DNA from: Nitratireductor sp.
Lineage (GTDB): Bacteria; Pseudomonadota; Alphaproteobacteria; Rhizobiales; Rhizobiaceae
Assembly (NCBI GenBank): GCA_020637805.1
Contig: JACKJU010000011.1
Coordinates: 53,190-117,189 of the forward strand
Direction: 5' to 3'
DNA: 64,000 bases
This document shows, piece by piece, positions 51,546 through 59,861 of this stretch. The notes beneath the pieces were generated by a model. The model saw nothing but the letters and a program-made list of their open reading frames with translations. It made no database searches and was not told the DNA's origin. The position numbers were made by a program, and so were the translations under genes. Numbering within the stretch: the stretch's first letter is position 1; each line of letters opens with the position of its first letter.

Positions 51546-53513
51546 ATGAAATTTTCCGACAGCTTTCTGGATGAGATAAGGGCGCGCATCCCGATCTCCG
51601 AGGTTGTCGGATCGCGCGTGAGTTTCGACCGCAAGAAGACCAACCGCGCCAAGGGCGATTTCTGGGCCTGTTGCCCGTTCCACGGCGAAAAGACGCCAAG
51701 CTTTCACTGCGAGGACCGCAAGGGGCGCTACCACTGCTTCGGCTGTGGCGTATCCGGCGACCATTTCCGCTTCCTGACAGAACTTGACGGGTTGTCCTTC
51801 CCAGAGGCCGTCGAGCGGCTGGCCGACCAGGCAGGCTTGCCGATGCCGGTTATGGATCGCCAGGAACGGGAGCGCGAGGAACAGCGCAAGACCCTGTTCG
51901 ACGTCATGGAACTTGCGACACAGTTCTTCGAACAGCAGTTGCAGGCACCGGCCGGTGCCAAGGCGCGCGCCTACCTGCGGGACCGCGGGCTGGCCGCGCC
52001 CGTGCAACGCGAATTCCGCGTCGGCTATGCGCCCGAGAGCCGGAATGCCCTGAAAGAGTTCCTGGCCTCGAAAGGCGCCTTGAAAGACCAGATCGAGGCT
52101 TGCGGACTGGTGGTGCATGGCGAGGGAATCGCGGTTTCCTATGACAGGTTCCGCGACCGGATCATGTTTCCCATTCCTGATTCACGCGATCGCATCATCG
52201 CGTTCGGGGGCAGGGCGTTGTCGCCCGATGTGCCGGCCAAGTATCTCAATTCGCCCGAGACCGAACTGTTTCACAAGTCGAACGTTCTCTACAACTTCGC
52301 CAGGGCACGGAAAAATGTGCACGAGGCGGGGGTGCTGATCGCGGCAGAGGGCTACATGGACGTGATCGCCCTTCATGCCGCCGGGTTCAAAACCGCAGTT
52401 GCACCGCTTGGAACGGCGTTGACAGAGCGCCAGGTGGAACTGATGTGGCGCCTGGTTCCGGAACCGGTTCTCAGTTTCGACGGAGACGGCGCAGGGCTGA
52501 AGGCAGCCTATCGGGCAATCGACCTCGTGCTGCCGGGCCTGCAACCCGGGAGGTCGGTCAGGTTTGCCATGCTGCCCGAAGGCCAGGACCCGGACGACCT
52601 GATCCGGGCCGAGGGACCGGAGGCGTTTCGCGAAGTCATGAATGCCGCCTTGCCGCTCGCGCAGATGATCTGGAATCGCGAAACGGCACAGGGTATTTTC
52701 GAGACGCCGGAAAAACGCGCCGAACTGGAAGCGCGCGTCCGCAGCGTGGTGGCGCTGATCCGCGATGAGAGCGTGCGCCGTCACTATGAACAGGACATGC
52801 GGGAACGGCTTGCCGGTTTCTTCGGCTCCGCTTCGCGGGGAAGCTCCGGAAACCAGCGTTTCGAGCGGGCAGGCGGGAACCAGCAGCGGGGAGGCTATTC
52901 CGCCGCCTCGGGTGGCCGGGCGGGTATGCCCTCGGGTCGCTTCGGGGCCAGTCCTTCGCTTCTCAACTCGTCGCTCATGAAGAAGAGCGGAAGTGCCCGT
53001 ATTCCACTGCGCGAAGCGGCGCTTGTCGTCGGGATTGTCAATCATCCAGCCTTGCTGCAGCGTTATTTCGAGGAATTCTGCTCGATGCCAGTGACGTCGC
53101 CGGGACTGGGGGGCATGCGCCAGAAGGTGGTGGACGTGCTGGCGATGGAGGCAGACGGCGGGGAAGGGATCGGCCGCGAGGTGATCCATGCCGCGCTCAA
53201 GGCCGACGGGCAGGGTGAGTTTTTCGAGCGGGCCGAAGACCAGTTGAAGCGCAACCGGGTCTGGCAGTCGCTGGCGGAAGCGGCATTCGAGGATGCGGCC
53301 GATGGCTGGAAACAGGCCTACACCTTGCATATGCGTTCGCATACATTAAATAGGGAGTTGAAGGCAGCAGAACAGGCGCTTGCTCAGGACGACAGCGCGG
53401 AAAACCTCGAGAGACTGCTGCAAATTCAAGCGGAAATCGCCAGGGATGAGGGTGTTGAAGCTCTCATCGACGGGTTTGGTTTGCCGTCCGGACGGCCTTC
53501 GCGGGCATTTTGA
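51546..53513 (+). CDS. dnaG: DNA primase
   Basis: Makes RNA primers for replication together with DnaB. 655 residues: the CHC2 zinc-binding domain (CCPFHGEKTPSFHCEDRKGRYHCFGCGVSG, residues 38-68), the RNA-polymerase core with the TOPRIM motifs AAEGYMDVIALHAAGF and LSFDGDGAGLKAA, a Gly/Arg/Ser-rich linker (about residues 420-475) and the C-terminal helicase-binding domain. GGAGGAAC precedes the ATG. dnaG followed by rpoD is the common alphaproteobacterial remnant of the macromolecular-synthesis operon. Confidence 0.97.
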   Translation: MKFSDSFLDEIRARIPISEVVGSRVSFDRKKTNRAKGDFWACCPFHGEKTPSFHCEDRKGRYHCFGCGVSGDHFRFLTELDGLSFPEAVERLADQAGLPMPVMDRQEREREEQRKTLFDVMELATQFFEQQLQAPAGAKARAYLRDRGLAAPVQREFRVGYAPESRNALKEFLASKGALKDQIEACGLVVHGEGIAVSYDRFRDRIMFPIPDSRDRIIAFGGRALSPDVPAKYLNSPETELFHKSNVLYNFARARKNVHEAGVLIAAEGYMDVIALHAAGFKTAVAPLGTALTERQVELMWRLVPEPVLSFDGDGAGLKAAYRAIDLVLPGLQPGRSVRFAMLPEGQDPDDLIRAEGPEAFREVMNAALPLAQMIWNRETAQGIFETPEKRAELEARVRSVVALIRDESVRRHYEQDMRERLAGFFGSASRGSSGNQRFERAGGNQQRGGYSAASGGRAGMPSGRFGASPSLLNSSLMKKSGSARIPLREAALVVGIVNHPALLQRYFEEFCSMPVTSPGLGGMRQKVVDVLAMEADGGEGIGREVIHAALKADGQGEFFERAEDQLKRNRVWQSLAEAAFEDAADGWKQAYTLHMRSHTLNRELKAAEQALAQDDSAENLERLLQIQAEIARDEGVEALIDGFGLPSGRPSRAF

Positions 53514-53970
53514 GCGCCGCAGGCGGTTTGAGCGGGAAGCCGGGTGATTCGTTGTGCTGGCATTTCATCCGTTTTTCGGGTAGGCAGGCCCGCCCGAATA
53601 TAAAAAACGGTTCCAGGAGACTTGAACTATACCCTTGGTCAGCCAGATTCGGTTGCTCACGATCGCTAATTCTGATGTGGATGGAGACGGTTAATCAGGA
53701 GTTAACCGGTGACATCTAGCGGTAGAATTGCACGATGCAGGTGATTCGCAAGCGGATGGATGGTGCGAGGCGCAGACAACCGGGCGGCATGACATATGGA
53801 CCATCGACGGGTGGGCCATCAAGGGGGCAGGTGACAGGCCGTTCGCGGGGGCGGCGGCGTTGCTTTCCTCAAGCCGGAACAAGGGCATTCCGGCAAATCG
53901 AAATTTGCACGTGGAAGCGCAGATGCGGAGTGCGCCACACGGCAAGCAGGATTACGGGATCAAACGCATA
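53514..53970. other. Region between dnaG and rpoD
   Basis: 457 bases without a convincing gene; the rpoD frame stays open back to 53728, but the start in homologues is at MASKTK. It contains a CtrA-type motif at 53691-53705. No terminator after dnaG is evident, so rpoD may be partly read from dnaG. Confidence 0.5.
53691..53706. promoter_or_regulatory. CtrA-type binding motif upstream of rpoD
   Basis: TTAA-TCAGGAG-TTAAC matches the CtrA consensus TTAA-N7-TTAA(C) exactly. It lies 265-280 bases before the rpoD start. Binding by CtrA, the alphaproteobacterial cell-cycle regulator, is inferred. Confidence 0.45.
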
Positions 53971-56067
53971 ATGGCATCAAAGACAAAGACACCGGCGAAA
54001 TCGGCTGCTGAAAAGCAGACGCAGGAAGCGGCCGAGATCAAGGCCACCAAGCCGGAGAAGAAAAAGAAAAACGTTGCCAAGGCCGCCAAGGCCGAATCCG
54101 GCGAAGACAACGAGGAAGGTGAAGGTTCGGAATCTTCGCTGCTCGACCTTTCCGACAGCGCGGTCAAGAAGATGATCAAGGCCGCCAAGAAGCGCGGCTA
54201 CGTGACGATGGACGAGCTCAATGCCGTCCTGCCGTCCGAAGAGGTTTCATCCGAACAGATCGAAGACACGATGTCGATGCTCTCCGACATGGGCATCAAT
54301 GTTGTCGAGGAAGACGAGGTCGAGGACGAGGCTGAATCCACGGATGTAGCTGCTTCCGGCGGTACCGCCGTCGCCACTGCCAAGAAACGCGAGCCTGCAG
54401 ACCGCACCGACGATCCCGTGCGCATGTATCTGCGCGAGATGGGCACGGTCGAACTTCTCTCCCGCGAGGGAGAAATCGCGATTGCCAAGCGTATCGAGGC
54501 TGGCCGCGAAACAATGATCGAGGGGCTTTGCGAAAGCCCGCTTACCTTCCAGGCGATCATCATCTGGCGCGACCAGTTGAACGAGGCCGAGACGCTGCTG
54601 CGCGACATCATCGATCTCGAGACCACCTATGCGGGTCCTGAAGCAAAGGCTGCGCCGCAGTTCCAGCGCCCTACCGAGGAAGAAAAACCGAAGGAAGAGG
54701 CCAAGAAGGCCCCGTCGCGCGACGATGACGACGAGGAAACCGAAGGCACGACCGAGGGTTCCACGGAGGAGGAAGAGGACGAGGACGATCTCGAAAACGC
54801 CCTTTCCCTTGCCGCCATGGAGGCTGAACTTCGCCCGCAGGTGATGGAGACGTTCGACATCATCGCCGATACCTACAAGAAGCTGCGCCGTCTCCAGGAC
54901 CAGCTCGTGGAAAAGGCACTCGACAACAAGTCGCTCTCGCCTGCGCAGGAGAAACGCTACAAGGAACTGCACGACACGCTGGTGCAGGCGGTGAAGTCGC
55001 TCTCGCTCAACCAGAACCGTATCGATGCGCTGGTCGAACAGCTCTATTCGATCAACAAGGGCCTGGTATCGCTTGAAGGCAAGCTGCTGCGCCTGGCTGA
55101 ATCCCATGGCGTGCCGCGCGACGAGTTCCTGAAGGAATATTTCGGCTCTGAACTCGATCCGAACTGGACCCGCCGCATTTCCAACCTGGCCGGAAAAGGC
55201 TGGAAGCCGTTCTACAAGGCCGAATCCCGGATCATCAAGGAGATACGCTCCGAGATCCAGACGCTGGCCTCGGAAACCGGGCTGGAGCCGACCGCCTTCC
55301 GCCGCATCGTTCACAAGGTGCAGAAGGGCGAGCGCGAGGCACGGCAGGCGAAGAAGGAAATGGTCGAGGCGAACCTGCGTCTCGTCATCTCGATCGCCAA
55401 GAAATACACCAACCGCGGCCTGCAGTTCCTCGACCTGATCCAGGAAGGCAATATCGGCCTGATGAAGGCGGTGGACAAGTTCGAGTATCGCCGCGGCTAC
55501 AAGTTCTCGACCTATGCGACGTGGTGGATCCGGCAGGCGATCACCCGCTCGATTGCCGACCAGGCACGCACGATCCGCATCCCGGTCCACATGATCGAGA
55601 CGATCAACAAGATCGTGCGGACCTCGCGCCAGATGCTGCACGAGATCGGCCGCGAGCCGACGCCGGAGGAGCTGGCCGAGAAGCTGCAGATGCCGCTCGA
55701 GAAGGTTCGCAAGGTGATGAAGATCGCCAAGGAACCGATCTCGCTCGAAACGCCGATCGGCGACGAGGAAGATTCGCACCTGGGCGATTTCATCGAGGAC
55801 AAGAACGCGCTTCTGCCAATCGATGCGGCCATCCAGGCGAACCTGCGCGAGACGACCACGCGCGTTCTGGCATCGCTGACGCCGCGCGAGGAACGCGTCT
55901 TGCGCATGCGCTTCGGCATCGGCATGAACACCGACCACACGCTCGAGGAAGTAGGCCAGCAGTTCTCGGTCACCCGCGAACGTATCCGCCAGATCGAAGC
56001 CAAGGCGCTCAGGAAGCTGAAGCATCCGAGCCGCAGTCGCAAGCTTCGGAGCTTCCTGGACCAGTAG
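53971..56067 (+). CDS. rpoD: RNA polymerase primary sigma factor RpoD
   Basis: Vegetative sigma factor, 698 residues from ATG 53971. After a Lys/Ala-rich N-terminus, region 1.1 (LLDLSDSAVKKMIKAAKKRGYVTMDELNAVLPSEE), region 1.2 (DPVRMYLREMGTVELLSREGEIAIAKRIE), the acidic non-conserved region with a Glu/Asp stretch, region 2 (NLRLVISIAKKYTNRGLQFLDLIQEGNIGLMKAVDKFEYRRGYKFSTYATWWIRQAI), region 3, and region 4 with the -35 recognition helix (TLEEVGQQFSVTRERIRQIEAKALRKL). Only a weak ribosome site is seen. A strong terminator follows. Confidence 0.97.
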   Translation: MASKTKTPAKSAAEKQTQEAAEIKATKPEKKKKNVAKAAKAESGEDNEEGEGSESSLLDLSDSAVKKMIKAAKKRGYVTMDELNAVLPSEEVSSEQIEDTMSMLSDMGINVVEEDEVEDEAESTDVAASGGTAVATAKKREPADRTDDPVRMYLREMGTVELLSREGEIAIAKRIEAGRETMIEGLCESPLTFQAIIIWRDQLNEAETLLRDIIDLETTYAGPEAKAAPQFQRPTEEEKPKEEAKKAPSRDDDDEETEGTTEGSTEEEEDEDDLENALSLAAMEAELRPQVMETFDIIADTYKKLRRLQDQLVEKALDNKSLSPAQEKRYKELHDTLVQAVKSLSLNQNRIDALVEQLYSINKGLVSLEGKLLRLAESHGVPRDEFLKEYFGSELDPNWTRRISNLAGKGWKPFYKAESRIIKEIRSEIQTLASETGLEPTAFRRIVHKVQKGEREARQAKKEMVEANLRLVISIAKKYTNRGLQFLDLIQEGNIGLMKAVDKFEYRRGYKFSTYATWWIRQAITRSIADQARTIRIPVHMIETINKIVRTSRQMLHEIGREPTPEELAEKLQMPLEKVRKVMKIAKEPISLETPIGDEEDSHLGDFIEDKNALLPIDAAIQANLRETTTRVLASLTPREERVLRMRFGIGMNTDHTLEEVGQQFSVTRERIRQIEAKALRKLKHPSRSRKLRSFLDQ

Positions 56068-56094
56068 TTCCTGTCTTGCCAAGTCGAATCCTGG

Positions 56095-56133
56095 AGCGCC
56101 GGAAGTCCTGAACGGGTTTCCGGCGCTTTTTTT
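56095..56133 (+). terminator. Terminator after rpoD
   Basis: AGCGCCGGAA (56095-56104) and TTCCGGCGCT (56118-56127), then T6. Twenty-eight bases after the stop codon. Confidence 0.9.
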
Positions 56134-56292
56134 GTCGCTCTGCTGCGCGGGATTGACGGCAATCGGCCCAATTCGCTCCGGCATGCCGAAATGCCGCATG
56201 CACTCCATATGCGAAACGCATCTAGCATTCCTGCGTCCGCGCAACTGTCGTGAGGAGGCGGTTGTGCGGTGTTTTCAAACGGGAGGATCACA

Positions 56293-56655
56293 ATGAAGAT
56301 CGCGAAAATCGTGGCAGCCATCATTGCTGGAGGTATTGCCGTTACCTCTTCTGCACATGCAGCAGGCATAGAGGGCAACTGGAAACGCAAGAACGGAGAC
56401 ATGGTCAATGTCTCGGTCAATGGCGGGAAGCTCTATTGCAAGATCACGTCAGGTTCGAAGCCGGGCTTCGAGATGTGCAACGGCATGGGCGGCGGCGGCA
56501 ATGAATGGGCCGGCAAGAAGATGAAGCATCCCAGGATGCCGGGCATGATGAGCTTCAACGGCTCGGTGAAAGTCTCCGGCAAAGGCCTGTCCATCAAGGG
56601 CTGTGCCATCGGTCAGTCGATGTGCGACGAGGAAACCTGGACACGGGCGAACTGA
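56293..56655 (+). CDS. DUF2147-like secreted protein
   Basis: 120 residues from ATG 56293, with GGGAGG six bases upstream. A signal peptide (MKIAKIVAAIIAGGIAVTSSAHAAG) is followed by IEGNWKRKNGDMVNVSVNGGKLYCKITSG, WAGKKMKHPRMPGMMSFNGSVKVSGKGLSIKGCAIGQSMCDEETWTR, the DUF2147 pattern of a small beta-rich periplasmic domain with Cys pairs (YCK, MCN, GCAIG, MCDE). Function unknown. It stands alone with its own terminator. Confidence 0.85.
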   Translation: MKIAKIVAAIIAGGIAVTSSAHAAGIEGNWKRKNGDMVNVSVNGGKLYCKITSGSKPGFEMCNGMGGGGNEWAGKKMKHPRMPGMMSFNGSVKVSGKGLSIKGCAIGQSMCDEETWTRAN

Positions 56656-56756
56656 CATCTCCATCTGCGGCGAAGTCTTTCAGGACGCCCAAGCATCCGG
56701 GTTCCGGCCGCAAGCTTGCTGGACCAGCAGGGAGCCTCACAACTCGAAGCATATGG

Positions 56757-56784
56757 AAGGCGGCGCGCCTTGCGCCGCCTTTTT
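56757..56784 (+). terminator. Terminator after the DUF2147 gene
   Basis: AAGGCGGCG (56757-56765), loop, CGCCGCCTT (56773-56781) followed by TTT. Strong stem 101 bases after the stop codon. Confidence 0.85.
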
Positions 56785-56802
56785 GCGTTTCCAGGAGCAG
56801 GC

Positions 56803-57060
56803 CTAATTTTCAAGCGCGGCGGTCACCACATCTGCCATGGGTGTGGTTGGCCTGCCGATGAGGCGTGACAGTGTGCGGCTGTCATCGAAGAGGGAACCTT
56901 GCGCCGAACGGGCATCGGCATCGGCCAGAATGCGCGCGACCACTTCCTGCAGGCATGCACCCTCAAGTATTTGTGCGTAGGTTTCTTCCGGCAGGTTGTT
57001 GTAGGGGATGTCCCTGCCTGTGATCTTCGAGACCAGGGCCGCCTCCAATGCATGGTAAAA
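56803..57060 (-). pseudogene. C-terminal fragment of an NmrA-type NAD(P)H:quinone reductase
   Basis: The frame ends with ITGRDIPYNNLPEETYAQILEGACLQEVVARILADADARSAQGSLFDDSRTLSRLIGRPTTPMADVV, the typical C-terminus of QorB-like atypical SDR proteins. Upstream of LEAALVSKITG the frame loses resemblance, and no N-terminal Rossmann domain (GxTGxxG) is present. About 80 of some 285 residues remain, so this is a truncated relic. The fragment is divergent from the small protein gene at 57200. Confidence 0.65.
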
Positions 57061-57199
57061 GCTGCATGCGACCCTTCGCCCACTCGCGCTGGCAAGGTGC
57101 CACCGGTATGGCTTTGCGCAACCGGGCAGGCACTGTTCATTCTACGGGCGGTGCCGTGGATACACGACCACAATCCTTGCAAGGCGGAACCCAAGTATC

Positions 57200-57433
57200 A
57201 TGGCAGCACTGACTTCGCTTCTCGACCAGCTTCCCTGGAACCTTGTCATCATCGCCTGCCTGACGCTTGGTCTCGCGCCATTCGTGCCGGAACCGCATAT
57301 CTGGGAAAAGCTGAAAATGCTGGCGGGCGGAACCCTGACGCGTCCGATCGACATCTTCGACCTCCTCATGCATGCAGCCCCGTTCATCGTGGCTGGACTG
57401 AAGCTTCTGCTGGGAACGCGGGGCGGGGTCTGA
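57200..57433 (+). CDS. Small membrane-associated protein (annotated RND transporter-like in relatives)
   Basis: 77 residues: MAALTSLLDQLPWNLVIIACLTLGLAPFVPEPHIWEKLKMLAGG then TRPIDIFDLLMHAAPFIVAGLKLLLG. Two hydrophobic segments flank a PEPHIWEKL motif. Similar 65-80 residue proteins occur widely in proteobacteria and are often loosely called RND transporter, without evidence. The real role is unknown. The first ATG is used; GGAACC precedes it. Confidence 0.7.
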   Translation: MAALTSLLDQLPWNLVIIACLTLGLAPFVPEPHIWEKLKMLAGGTLTRPIDIFDLLMHAAPFIVAGLKLLLGTRGGV

Positions 57434-57475
57434 GGGCCTTCCAGTTCTCAAGGTTCACTTTGCCCGCGAAAAGCG

Positions 57476-57585
57476 CTGGAGCAATTTCGATTTTAACTTA
57501 ATCGAAAAAATCGAAATGCGTGAAGGAATTCAGTCGCTTGCTGAAGCCATCTGTTTGCACCTAAAGGTGAAACAGTCTAGCATCG
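57476..57585 (+). repeat. Interspersed repeat, copy 2, with adjoining inverted repeat
   Basis: GGAGCAATTTCGATTTT and AAATCGAAATGCGTGA, then GGAATTCAGTCGCTTGC, and CTGTTTGCACCT-AA-AGGTGAAACAG (57551-57575). The first three blocks match the minus-strand copy at 19737-19819. It lies between the small membrane protein gene and the HlyU gene. Confidence 0.7.
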
Positions 57586-57619
57586 GATAATTCCAATGTT
57601 GAAGTGGAGCGAATGAGCC

Positions 57620-57901
57620 ATGTCCATTCTGAAACGGATTTTCGGTATCGGCAGCAGTGAAGCCAAGACGGAGCCTGTGGCCGAACTGGAGCACGAGGGA
57701 TATCGAATTACCGCCGCTCCAATTCCCGCCGAGGGCCAGTTCCGCATTGCCGGAACGATCGAGAAGATTTCCGGCGGCGAGGGCAGGCGCCACGACTTCG
57801 TGCGCGCGGACCTGTTGCCGAGCCGGGATGGTGCGGTCGACCTGACCTTCCGCAAGGCCAAGCAGATCATCAAGGAGCAGGGCGACCGGATGTTCGGCTA
57901 G
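57620..57901 (+). CDS. HlyU-domain protein
   Basis: 93 residues, MSILKRIFGIGSSEAKTEPVAELEHEGYRITAAPIPAEGQFRIAG then ISGGEGRRHDFVRADLLPSRDGAVDLTFRKAKQIIKEQGDRMF. This is the DUF/HlyU family annotated as transcriptional activator HlyU, although its structure and targets differ from the Vibrio ArsR-type HlyU; the annotation should be treated with care. Function unknown. It is bracketed by interspersed repeats, with an RTX remnant just downstream. Confidence 0.85.
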   Translation: MSILKRIFGIGSSEAKTEPVAELEHEGYRITAAPIPAEGQFRIAGTIEKISGGEGRRHDFVRADLLPSRDGAVDLTFRKAKQIIKEQGDRMFG

Positions 57902-58208
57902 GCAAGGCACCTTTTGCCGTCTTGCTCGCAGGCGGCTGCGCCGCGCTCGCGCCGCTTCGCGCCTCGGCTATCGCCTCGGTGGGAGCTTGCCAGCAAAACT
58001 CAACACGCTGCGCTCGCGCCTGAAGGGCCGCTCTTCGCGGCCTGCAGCCGAGACAAACCGGCATTCACCGAAGGCTCGCCTGTAGCGCATTTCTATTTTT
58101 CCGATTCCGTCAAAATCGAAATTGCTCCAGACCGCGTACAACTGAAGGTGAAACGATCCAGGCGACTGAGTGCAATCGGGATTTGTGGCTATCCCGATTT
58201 CGCAGCGA
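57902..58208. other. Repeat-rich intergenic stretch
   Basis: 307 bases with low-complexity CGCCGCGCTCGCGCCGCTTCGCGCC followed by GCATTTCTATTTTTCCGATT...AAAATCGAAATTGCTCC (58085-58126), a minus-strand partial copy of the interspersed repeat, and a half AGGTGAAACGATC (58145-58157). No gene is seen. Confidence 0.5.
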
Positions 58209-58353
58209 TCAGGTCACAGAGCCTTGAAACATATCCGAATCTCCGAAGTCGGTCAGCGCGAAATCCTTCAGCGTGACGGTACCGTCCGCGCCAAGGTCGA
58301 TCACCGTGTCACCATTGACCTCGGAGATCCGTAGGCAGACAGGTCGAGCTGGC
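58209..58353 (-). pseudogene. C-terminal remnant of an RTX/T1SS protein
   Basis: The frame ISEVNGDTVIDLGADGTVTL and KDFALTDFGDSDMFQGSVT closely matches the last 40 residues of the RTX protein at 11.3 kb (ISEVGGNTVIDLGADGSVTL, ALTDFGDADLAGFPIT). Just upstream LDLSAYG is readable in another frame, with the intervening YTTLADLQNANA missing. The rest of the gene is gone. Shows that a paralogue was present 47 kb away and was lost by deletion. Confidence 0.8.
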
Positions 58354-58743
58354 ACGAATGTTCCCATTGGAACTCGCCACGCCAAACATTGATTGAAATT
58401 GGCGCACACACTTCAAGTTGGCAGAGGTTTCGTATGAAATGACTTGCGGGACATCAAAAAACGTCCACGTACCAACCGCACCCCAATGATGGAGTGTGAC
58501 GGTACGATCAGCTACTACGCCTCAACCTGTAAACGTGGACAAATACTTCTTATTTTATGGGAAATTTTTCCCACCCGCACGATAATTAAGGAACAGTAAA
58601 TTCGAAAAATCAAGTGGTTAAATCGGAGAGTTGGCATACCGCATGCTCCGCTCCGATGAATTGAAGGGCGTGTTGCGGAAAAGCAATGGTCTATCAGACG
58701 CGAGGGCGACGCGAAGCCGAGCCCAATATGGATGGGGAAGCCG
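58354..58743. other. AT-richer gene-free stretch
   Basis: 390 bases between the RTX remnant and the DksA-like terminator. The palindrome TGGGAAA-TT-TTTCCCA (58558-58573) lies in an AT-rich part. No gene or relic recognised; its lower GC may mark the scar of the lost RTX gene. Confidence 0.4.
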
Positions 58744-58772
58744 AAAAAAAGCGCGCCTTGGGGAAGGCGCGC
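58744..58772 (-). terminator. Terminator after the DksA-like gene
   Basis: GCGCGCCTT (58772-58764), loop, AAGGCGCGC (58759-58751), then seven T on the minus strand. 9-bp perfect stem 34 bases after the stop codon. Confidence 0.92.
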
Positions 58773-58806
58773 CTCTGCCAGGAGAGCCGCAGCGTAGAGA
58801 TCCGAT

Positions 58807-59136
58807 TCAGGCCTTGCGGCCCGGCGCGTGATCCTTGCAGAACGGTGTATGCGGTACTGCTTCCAGACGCTCCTCGGAGATTTCCTCGCCGCAGACGACG
58901 CACTCGCCGTAGGTGCCTTCTTCGATGCGGCCGAGAGCGGCGCGGATGGCCTTGATCTCTTCCTTGCCGAGATTGCCGAGATCTTCCAGCACTTCGTCGC
59001 CTTCCGATTCCTGCGCCTGTTCTTCCCAGTCGCGGTTCGGTTCGTCGTCGAGCTGATCCTCGATATTCTCCAGCCGGTTTTCCAGATAGGCAAGACGTTT
59101 TTCAAGCTGCTTGCGGTGTTTTTCAATGTCGGTCAT
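58807..59136 (-). CDS. DksA/TraR-family zinc finger protein
   Basis: 109 residues. An N-terminal coiled coil (HRKQLEKRLAYLENRLENIEDQLDDEPNRDWEEQAQESEGDEVLEDLG) leads to a short C-terminal zinc finger, YGECVVCGEEISEERLEAVPHTPFCKDHAP: CxxC and CxxH, the fourth Cys being replaced by His. DksA-type proteins bind the RNA polymerase secondary channel; the coiled-coil tip lacks the DxxDxA of E. coli DksA and has DDEPNRD instead. A FNR/FixK-type box lies between this gene and yjbQ. Confidence 0.88.
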   Translation of the reverse strand: MTDIEKHRKQLEKRLAYLENRLENIEDQLDDEPNRDWEEQAQESEGDEVLEDLGNLGKEEIKAIRAALGRIEEGTYGECVVCGEEISEERLEAVPHTPFCKDHAPGRKA

Positions 59137-59227
59137 CAGGTATCCTCCAGCATGCAGGTAGCGGGTTCGCCTACGCGGGCGTCATCCGGTATCCTGCGAT
59201 ATGTGGCATCGACGGCGGCTTGCAGAA

Positions 59228-59241
59228 TTGATCCTGGTCAA
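59228..59241. promoter_or_regulatory. FNR/FixK-type box between the DksA-like gene and yjbQ
   Basis: TTGATCCTGGTCAA matches the anaerobox TTGAT-N4-(A/G)TCAA. Its centre is 55 bases before the yjbQ ATG at 59290 and 98 bases before the DksA-like gene, so it could act on either side. Confidence 0.6.
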
Positions 59242-59289
59242 TCGCATGGCCGCTGAAAATGGCGGGTTCGAATTGCGTTGTTTCTACAG

Positions 59290-59730
<441 letters not shown>

Positions 59731-59791
59731 GCCGCTCCGGCTGTTTTCGCGACCGTCTTGCGGGCATTTGCGGCACTGAACGGCACCAATC

Positions 59792-59805
59792 TTGATCTGC
59801 ATCAA
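59792..59805. promoter_or_regulatory. FNR/FixK-type box upstream of ppk2
   Basis: CTTGATCTGCATCAAG is a 16-bp palindrome containing a perfect TTGAT-N4-ATCAA. Its centre is 63 bases before the ppk2 ATG; with a start point 41 bases downstream (near 59840) the leader would be about 22 bases and would include the GGAGGG ribosome site. Confidence 0.65.
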
Positions 59806-59861
59806 GGTGCCGAATTGGCAGTGTCGTATGGTTGCCAGCGGAAAATAGCGGAGGGAAACTC

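Noticed and set aside
54247..56244. 665-codon frame on the minus strand
   Set aside because: Antisense to rpoD, which has every sigma-70 region.
58515..59126. 203-codon frame overlapping the DksA-like gene on the same strand
   Set aside because: A different frame of the same DNA; the DksA-like frame has a coiled coil, zinc finger and downstream terminator.
59262..59277. GGCGGGTTCGAATTGCG resembling a tRNA T-arm
   Set aside because: No acceptor, D or anticodon arms can be paired around it. No other tRNA-like sequence was seen in the window.
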